Source of the DNA: Zygaena filipendulae
Lineage: Eukaryota; Arthropoda; Insecta; Lepidoptera; Zygaenidae
Direction of reading: 5' to 3'
Length of the DNA: 64,000 bases
Assembly (NCBI GenBank): GCA_907165275.2
Contig: OU015675.1
Coordinates: forward strand, 265,501-329,500
In this document: in pieces, positions 49,101 through 59,300 of the stretch
Numbering within the stretch: position 1 is the first letter of the stretch
Layout: every line of letters starts with the position of its first letter
Program-made: the position numbers and the translations under genes
Notes under the pieces: generated by a model
The model's input: the letters and a program-made list of their open reading frames with translations, nothing else
What the model was told of the DNA's origin: nothing
The model's database searches: none

Positions 49101-52100
49101 TTCCCGCGGGAACTCTGAAATTAACGCGGGTAAAACCGCGGGGCACAACTAGTATAAAATATAATGATACGACTTAAGTTACCCTAAACTAATAACAAAC
49201 TGATAAGACGTGCTTACACTTGCTAAGCTGCAAAACAAACTTTTATTATAATCCTTATTTTGGTTCTAAATATCATAATATAACAACACTTTGCATAAAT
49301 CGATATCAGGTACCTCTAATGGGGATGTGGACTACTTTTGAAAATCAAAATTCTAATTAGTCCGTCAGTTAAAAAATAAAAAAACAATAGACATGTATTT
49401 TTTGCTTTTTCAAATAATTTAAAATATACTGAGATAAAGCGCATTAAAGTTTAGGGTGAGGGGGTCGTGACGTCACTAACCGATAAAACCGCCATACAAA
49501 CTGTCCGAATAGTGACGTCACGCGAAATTTCAACTCAATATATCGCCGTTAGTATTTGATTACGTAAAAAAAGAAAAAATAAGTGTCCAATATTTTTTAA
49601 TAATCTACAAGACGGACTAAAAAATAAAAATTAGTCAACACGGTTTATTATATTTTAGCAACCTAATATCACATATCGAAGTACAATCCTTATCCTTACT
49701 AATATTATAAATGCAAAAGTGAGTTTGTTTGTTTGTATGTTACGCTTTCACGCCTTAACGGCCCAACCGATCCTCATGAAATTTTGCATACGCGTTATCA
49801 GGGGTACAGAGAAGGACATAGAGTACTTTTTATCTCGGAATTCCCGGGATTAAAATGATTGCGAATCTAAACTAAGCAACAGAGATATCATAAACTTTGT
49901 CAACCCTCTGGAATACAAGCTTGAGTTTAAACCAAGCATGGGTATTAGTGACATCAAAAAAGAAAAAGAATTTCCATCAGTTACAAAAATTTAGGATAAA
50001 CCTTCACCCGACAAAGCAATAACAGTAGATGACGAGTTAGCAAACCCATCAGTTTCGATCAACCAGTCAAACATTCCTATTCACTGAACGGTGGCCGGTG
50101 GCACGTGTGAAAGTTACAAATCGTTTGAGTTAATACCCATATTTAACAATGAGCCGGCAATTTTCACGGATTACAACCGTCTTATTAGTTTGTGACACAC
50201 TGACGACACGTTCGACGAACGAACGTTTCGATTGTCTTATTCGTTCATGATAGCTCCATTTCTTTTTCTTAAATTTCATTTCTTAGTTCTATTTCTTGGT
50301 GCGCGTCTTTTGTGACGTTCAAAATAGTGGTTTTTGTTTTCAATTTGACTGTTCTAACGATTTCAGCCATTTATCAAATAATTTGTGTGAGGTATATCCA
50401 ATGCATAACATTCATTATTATTCTACTTTTTAATTTTTCTGTCAAATCTAATAAGAATTATAAATACAATAGAACTAGTGACCAAATAGGACTTTGACAA
50501 AGAACTAACAAATCATGATGAACTTTACACTAATATCAACATAGGCATATTAGCAAGAACAGAATTCAAGACCCCTTGTACAAACTACTCAACCACAAAG
50601 ATATCCACTTTAATTAGGGGTGCGAACAGCTGAGAGAATACTCACCATCCGAGACGTCCGTGAGTATCGCATGTTAACGAAATACAAATATTGTCTGTCA
50701 CTAGACACAAATTAAGACTAATGTCAAATGCAAAGCGCCGTTTAACTCCGAACTAAGTGCTTGGACAAAGCGCGAGTTAGCGGATTACCGGCCGAGCTAC
50801 TCGCGTCAGCTCATTGAATCGCAGCCTTCGTCCCACCTACCCACCTCTACGATCCGTTGGTAACAAGCAATAGTATGTTAATACTATTTGTTAATCATAA
50901 ACTGTCATTTTAGTTAAACAACAGACCGAAACCATCGCATATCGTAAATCATGCATTTGCATAATATGATTCATTCATTGCTATGGTCAGGTAGAGTGTG
51001 GGTTGTTCACGTATTTTATAGTCGACTATAGTTGTGGGTGGTTTCAATTATTTCCGGTGTTATATCGTATGGCCCTTCCCGAAAGTTCAACCATATTTGT
51101 TTAAAAAAATCACGCCATCCGTTACTTTGTTGTGATTTGAAATCTGAACAAACCAACACGTTTATAATAGAAGTATAAATAAGAATAAAGTGAAGAAGGA
51201 AAATATTGAATCCTAAAGTTTCTTGATTAACTTTTATCCTGAAAATCTTTAAGAATATTAAAATATTTTTTTGAAGTAAACTTATGACCCTCAAAACGTT
51301 TTGAAAGTTGTTACCAAAAAATTTCTAATCAGTTAAAATTAACCAAATGTCTTCTTGGGATTCCACAAACAGTAGGCGAGAGTAAGTTAAAGGTGCTAAT
51401 GGCTAAAACTTACATAAACCGAATCGAGCCCGTGACTACGGTTGAAAGTTAATAAAAAGCCTATAAAAACAAGTTTATGAGCGATGAACCTTAGCTAAGC
51501 ATTCGATATAGTCGACCACCCATTCGCAAGGTTTAAGATACTTACTGAGTTGAATGCGAAGGCTGTTATTACAATCGCTGTAGATTGAGTCAGGTAGAGA
51601 AGGGCGCGTGAAATGTATCGATATAGTGCAACTTTTGAGCCACAAGTGCGAACGTGGAGGCCCGCAAGGTGCATGGTTGGGTCCCCTTTTGCATTGGTTT
51701 AAATACAATATAACATTTTATTTTTTCCATATAATATTTGATTTATGTGGGCAGCGGATGTAAAGTATAACGGTTTTAAGTTTTTTATAAATTTCGTTCG
51801 AATTCCTTTTTGTCATTTTATGCACGTTTCGGTCAATATTTAGTTAGACTTAACAGTTATTTAACTTACTCACCTGAACTCTGCTCTCCGTCAAGCCGAT
51901 TCTCATCGCGATCTCTTCCCTCATGAAGATATCGGGGTAGTGGGTCTTCGAAAAACATCTTTCAAGCTCGTTTAGTTGTGCTGGTGTGAATCTGGATACG
52001 AAAGGTACATAATGTGTATTATAATAGATGGTCGTTTGTCTGCCGTAATATACTATGCCATGATGCATAGGTACCATAGTGCTGTCATAAAACCGATTTA

Positions 52101-55100
52101 GCATTTCTAGTCTTGAGGGGTTCCAAATTATGGTGCTCAGCACTTTTGTAAAATATTACTTTCTAGCACTCAAATTACTTCCATAATTACTTCAACTGAT
52201 CTTAGTAAATAAAGACATTTGGGTTATAGAACTTTTTCTTATTGCAATATGTGATTTATCTTTTAGTATTGGTTGTGTACGAGACTAATAACAAACTTGG
52301 ATGACACGTAGTTTCTCCAACGTTATTTCTTTTAATTATGTAAATTATTCTGTTTTATTGCTAAATATTAAAGAAAAAGGATTAATCACAATTGTGTTTA
52401 TCAATTGAATCAATTTAATCAATTGAACAGGTAGGCCTGGGCCGGGCAATCAAACAAAACGGCCCAAACCAAACTTTATCCGCAAATTACAACTACCATA
52501 TACAACATACATAGTTCTTCTGGTTTAAACTACAGTTTAACAATAATAGACATAATACCTAGAGATTGTTAATTTATCTACAATCCTTCGTATTCCGATA
52601 ACTTACGAGAGTTCTTTCCAATTTAACATAAGGATATATTACTATGGAAAAGATTACGAAAATGCATTTTATACCTCGTTCGATGCCTCTTCTGCTTGGC
52701 TGGCTTGTCACTATCCGATGCTGAGGAGGACATGCTGACAGGCACTGTAGACATATGCCCACTGTGCTGCTGATGAATGCCACCTGCCAATCACAATCTT
52801 ATTGTTATCTACATTGAGTGTACAATCATTTATCAGAAACTTCTTCCAGTAGATTAATTACAAACTGCATCTTATTCCTACCTAGATTAGAGTCTTCAAT
52901 AATATTTCAAGTTCAATTTCCGGTTCAAATGAATCATTCTGACTCACGAGTATCTATGTAACTTTGAAATCATCAAGTATTTGTACAGTGGATGGTTGTT
53001 TATGAGTAATATCTCGTAACTGTTGACTCTACATCGTATTATTGCATGTTTATAATCTTGAATGGTCTAGTATTTTAATTGATTTAAGTGAAGATTTTTT
53101 TTTATACCTATTACTTTGCCTCCTTTTGCTCCGTTTGTTTCTCTCGGGGCAATAAATCATATTTTAATGTTATTCACATCTATGTGAGTTATATCTAAAT
53201 TAAAATATCTCCTAAATTCCAAAATTTACCTCGTCTTTGAAAACCATAATTTAAGCGGGTTTCCGAACGTAAAATTTTAATATATAAATACTTTTCGTGC
53301 ATAAAATAAAACGAAGCACTCAGAAAATCTTTGTATTTAATTCTGATTTGCATAGATTTAACGGTTTAATTTATTTTCGAGTGACAGAGAAAGTTGCCTT
53401 CACTGTTACACTAGGTACTAGTCACAACTCACAGTACAAGCCATTGAGTTTTTGGCGGCAATCTAATTGACGAGTTTCGCCATTTACATTTGTTTGATTC
53501 TCTTCTGTAAACGTGGGTTTTTACGACGTAGTGTTTTATAAAAAAATTAATTTCTTTTTATATTAGTTTATTCTAAAACTTATTAAACAACCCACCTAAA
53601 TTATCATCAGTTCAATGTTAACAATAAACATGTGTAATTAATTAGGGAGATCCCAGAGGAATTCTGTAAAATCCGTTCTGAAGCTGAATTTAGTTACACG
53701 TCAGCTGACGTGTAACTAAATTTATAATATTAAGTAGGATTTGGTCTGAGGTGTACACCCATAAGTCATAACTAGTTTTTTAAAACAAAGTGGCTAAGGA
53801 ACATTGCTTAGCTTTAAGTTCATATTTTGAGATAATTTAAATTGTAATATTGACGCAAGGGGTTGTCTGCCAAGACAAGACAATACTTTTTACTCTAATT
53901 TCTGTGATTTGCTATATGGGAGGATGAATTAAAGAAATAATACTGGATAGGGCAGGACATGAGAAAACTATTTGGACAGTTTCACTATACTAGCGGTTCG
54001 ATGATTTTGGGTCAAAATATGGTACACTCCAGGACTAGACGGAATAGACGTTCCAATTACATTAATTTGTAATAGCACTAAGTGTACAGGCAATAAAACG
54101 ATATGCCATAATATTACTTGTTTTATTCAATAATAGAATTTTTAAAGTTGTCATACTTAATGTAATGTGAATCATTAACAAGTTAAATATATAAAAATTT
54201 AAGTTTTCGACTTTTTATGTGCTTCCATACCACATAATATTATTATGTGCACATTCACAAATCCAACCAAAAAAAACTAAATTCAGCTTCACAGGTCAAG
54301 TATTATGTTTTTAAAAACTTTGTATTTAATCAGAGTTATCTTTCATTTTTATATATATATAATACCGACTAGCTGTTCCACACGGTTTCATTCGCGATAA
54401 TCTCGGAGTTCCCGCGGAAATTCCGGGGCAAAAAGTATCCTATGTTCTCTGTACCCACCCCTGACAACGTATTTCATGGTGATGGGTTGAGTAGATAAAG
54501 CGTGAAAGTGTAACAAACAAACGAATAAACTCACATTTGCATTTACAAAAGTAATCATAAGTAAATAAAAAACAGCAAATGCGAAATTCATTGTCCCATA
54601 CAGCACCATAAAAAAGTAAAATCCGATAAACAATGTTTTTTATCGACAGGAAAATAAGATACAAAATCGCCATCGTCAATTCCCGCCAAAAACCCTAAAC
54701 CTTGTTTTTGACGTGTAACTTCTTTTTTTAAGTTTTTGTTTACCTTGCAGGTGTTCGGTGCGTATGTTGTGCGCGATGTGGAGCCGCGCGCCCAGCGCAT
54801 GGTGCGGCCGCTCGAGGCTCGGCTTCAGTTCGTGCTGCTTCGACTCCTCGGGACACTCCTTGTGACCTGGGAGGGCAGACACACCACGTTACTAAGAAAT
54901 AATCCTAACTATTCTAACTAAAACTATAATAATATGAATACGAATTTAAATTTGTTTGTAAGGCTTTTAGCCTTTATCACTCAACCGATCATCGTGAAAA
55001 TTTCATACACGTTTTCAGGGGTACAAAAAGAGCGTAGCGTACTTTTTTTCTCAGAATTCCCTCTGGAATTCCGAAATCAACGCGAGTTAAACCAGAGGGT

Positions 55101-56361
55101 CAGTAAAAATCTACTACTAGTTAAATAGTGTAAAATGATGAAGAATCACTTGAGAACCGCTAGACCGACAGGTGCCTTATGGCGAAAAGTGCGGTACTCT
55201 ACATATTTTTACACCATGCAAGTGGAGTCACGGGCATTGGCAGTGGACAGTAAAGCGGGCCCCGCACAAGTGTTAATTCCGGGAACTGCCAAAGTTGGGC
55301 CATCTCGGGGAGTTTTATGGTACTTTTAGTTTTCAGTTGCCCCGACGATACTGAGCCATCAGCGATGACGGCGTTTCGTTTAACGGCTGTAGGTAATGTA
55401 ATAGAAATTTACACAAGTACTAGTGGTTCCCTGTGGTTTTGCTCGTGTTTGTTTCGAAGTTTCCGCGACCCTCAGACAACGTGTATGCAAAATTTCATGA
55501 TGATCGGTGGAGTATTTTAAGCGCAAAAAACCAACAAGTAAACTCATATTCACACTAACAATTATACTAGCTGTGCTTCGCGGTTTCACCCGCAGTAATT
55601 TTGGAGTTCCCGCGGGAATTCCAAGTAAGTAGTTATTCCAAGTATAAAAAGTACCCTATGTCCTTCTCTGTATCCTTGACAACGTGAATGCAAAATTTCA
55701 TGATGATCCGTTGAAACCTGAGCCGTTGAGGCGTGAAAGCGTAACAAACAAGCAAACAAACTCACCTTCGCATTTATAATATAAATGACCCTTGTACATG
55801 ATTACTTTTATACTTTTTTTCCTTTTTTGTTGTCCTTGTGTGCATTAATTGTTAAATAAATAAATAAATAAATAAGTAAAATTCAATACATTCTATACAA
55901 AAAAAATGTATTTTAGTGGGTTGTTATGTTCATTCCAATTAATTTTTAGTGTTTCGTATCTTATGAGGAAATTGAAACCCTTAGGATCGCTCCAGTAGCC
56001 GTCCTTCCGTCTGTCTAACCTCAACGACGGACAATCTTTCGCTTCACTCTGTTTTATTGAATTGAATTGATAAACTTTATTTGACATAACACAAAGATTA
56101 ACATACGTTAGTTAGTTCTGTTTAATTGTATTTCATGAATAATATAATATAAAGAGATATCAATCATACGTTTAAGGTTTATGGGTGCACTTATCTAGAG
56201 TCCACCTAGCAATCTATATTGTACCAAACCACTTTCACTATGTAGATTCTTATTATTAAACTGTAATATGTAGAATTGTGGCTATTTTCAAGATAAAATA
56301 GCATCTTTCCTGTAAACCTTAGATAATTCTTAAGTAGGTACTATATAAGTAGTTTTCTTTG

Positions 56362-56399
<38 letters not shown>

Positions 56400-59300
56400 C
56401 ACGCAAAGACACACGCACACACACACACACACACATATTATAAGTATTAAGACTATATGTTACATTCGCGATAATCTCCGAACCTACTGAACGGATTTTC
56501 ATGCGGTTTTCACAGGTAGATTAAGCTAAACCTGGAGATACATATAGGCTGTGTTTCATTTAAATCGGATGTTGGAAAAAAAGTTGTCATACAAAAACGT
56601 TTCATGCGGGTGAAACCGCGGGGCACAGCTAGTCGGTGATAAAAGATAATTAACCAACAAGAACAAATAGTGATAATTATTTTATTATATAAATTACCTG
56701 TGCCCGCGGTTCCACCAGCGGTAATTTCGGAGTTCCTACGGGAATTCTGGGATAAAAAGTACCCTATGTGATTTTCTGTACCCTTGAAAACGTGCATGCC
56801 AAATTTCATCCAAATCCGTTCAGCCGTTTTTGCGTGATTGAGTAACGAACATCCACACTTTCAAATTTATAGTATTAGCAGGATTATCCCTCAACATGCT
56901 ATGTTAACACCATCGACTGATATAGTAGACATACATATTACATGACTATAATGTGATTTTTATTAAACTTCATTGTTTAGGTAGGTAGGTAACTATTTTT
57001 AAGAGCTGTTCCACAAATATAAGTAAATGAATTAGCCATTTTTTGCTCATTTTTTCTAACCAATGTTTTATAATTAACAATTAAGTCAGATATTAAAATT
57101 TAATCCGCAGTAAAACCTCGATGTATACAAATGACTTAAACGCGCTCGCCCCGTCACCCGGCTTCGGCAGGATTATGGGCCTCCCATAAACACTGTTTAA
57201 TGGAATCGTGTTGCATAAAACGGAACGTATTCCAGCCGCCGGGCGCCGGGCGGGGGATCCCCGATTTGTGACGGCTTAGCTGTTATCACCTCATAACTTT
57301 GCCCACGGATTATGTTTCCTTTTTTTGGAGCCACCGTGTATGAATATCTTTTATATTAATCTAATCTTTTACGTAAATTCATATTTGTAAGAGGGTAAGC
57401 TTATAATAATTTTATACATATTTTTTCAGTTGTTTGTCAAGTAAATGTTTGCCAATGTTTAATCCCCTTGAGTTTAGCAATTATGTTTCTCTATGTCTCT
57501 TTTATGGCGGTCAATAAGGGCTCTTGCATCAAAATATAAAAAAAAATCAATATGTCCTCTAAGAAATTACATTTAAATAGAAATAGAAAGGAGAATACAT
57601 GAAATCGTCCAATCAAAATTCCAGTTTTGCGTGACTAACACCCGCGTATTAGGATTGAGCGATGGGTACTCGCAAATTTATTTTATGTAACTTGAATGTT
57701 TTTGGGTGGGTATAAACTGACTGATATATATATGACTGGTATAACCGAACTGACGGTAATTTATAGTTTTAAGAACCTGCTGACGATTACAAGTGATTGT
57801 AACCAATCCTAAGTAATAAAGAGCTTTTGAATTTTGAATTTTGAATAATAAAGAAATCTTGTCTTCGATTCTATTTCTTACTTAGAATAAACTATTTGCA
57901 GGTTTAGCGTATACTAAAAATAAATTTACTAAAAATAAATACCTATACTAAGTAAAAATAAATTTAATAGCGTATACTAAAAAAGCAGCGTTTATCATCT
58001 TTGGTACAATCTCGTATCCTCTCCTTTTTTGGTCACGTTTGCCTCCGAGGGGAGGTGACATTGAGCGACTTGTGGTCCAGGGAAAGGTTGAGGATACCAG
58101 GCCACGAGGAAGATTGCCTATGAGGTGGACTGGCCAAATAAAAGCGGCAGTAAACGGCTCATCATCAGTACACGAATGCACGAGGAAGGCGGCCATCAGA
58201 GAGGAGTGGCGGCTAACCTAACACCTGAAGTGATGACCACGACCAATCTGTCAAGAGTAACACCGACGAAGAAGAAGAAAAAATAAATTTGTATAAATAG
58301 AATTAACACGCAGAGAAACAAATCCCTCAGTGGATCCATTTGAATCTAAAATCCGAATGAATCCTCCAGTGGATCCAAATAGGGGGCGGAGGCCATTTAG
58401 CGCACTCAGTGATGCGATTTCACGGATGGTGAAACCAGCTTACTGCGTCTCTCAGCGAGAACGTAGTTTCGCACCGCTCACGCACACATCGATTGAAAAT
58501 TCAAAATTCAAAAGCTATTTATTACTTAGGATTAGTTACAATCATTTGTAATCGTCAGCAGGTTCTTAGAACTATAAATTACCGTCAGTTCGGAATACGT
58601 CCTCTGCTGAGAAGAACTGACAAGAAACTCAGCAGCGCTGTCTTTTAATGATCATACTTATAAACTAGGAGAACAAAAAATATAGTAATTGGAAAGAGCA
58701 ATTCATTCCCAAACGTCTGTATCATTTAAATAGTCTACTACACTATAATATGCTTTATCGCATAATCTGTGTTTAATAAGTGTCTTGAATTTATTAATTG
58801 ACAAATTAATTACATCGTTTGGGAGTTTGTTGTAAAAGTGTATACATTGTCCTTTAAATGACTTAGAAATTTTATGGAGCCTAGTCTTAGGTACAGCGAG
58901 TTTATTTCTTAAGTTTAGATTATGTAAATCACTGTTTTTCTTAAAGTTGCCTAAATTGCTTTCGTGCTTCAATTTTGAATGAAATTTTAAATTGATCAAT
59001 CGCTTAATATCTCTATGGTTGTTTTACACTTAATATCTTTATGCTGATAAAATTGTTACCAGTGAACGAAAACACGTTCATTTTCTTTACATAAAAAATA
59101 CAGGATCTTAGTAAGCAGTAGGTTAAAACAGACATCTGTAAAGATCATTTCCTTTCTCTATGATGGCGACAAACTTTCTCTAGCTTTTAATCGACACCGT
59201 ACATAGTACATCCGCTAATATAATCATAATTTCTAAGATATTCCATTTAAAAAGAAATCGATTATACAGTAGGTACCCACTAGGATATGGCAAACGGCAA

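Noticed and set aside
56368..56437. A CRISPR-like or spaced repeat array
   Set aside because: It is a plain AC microsatellite in a eukaryotic genome with no spacers.
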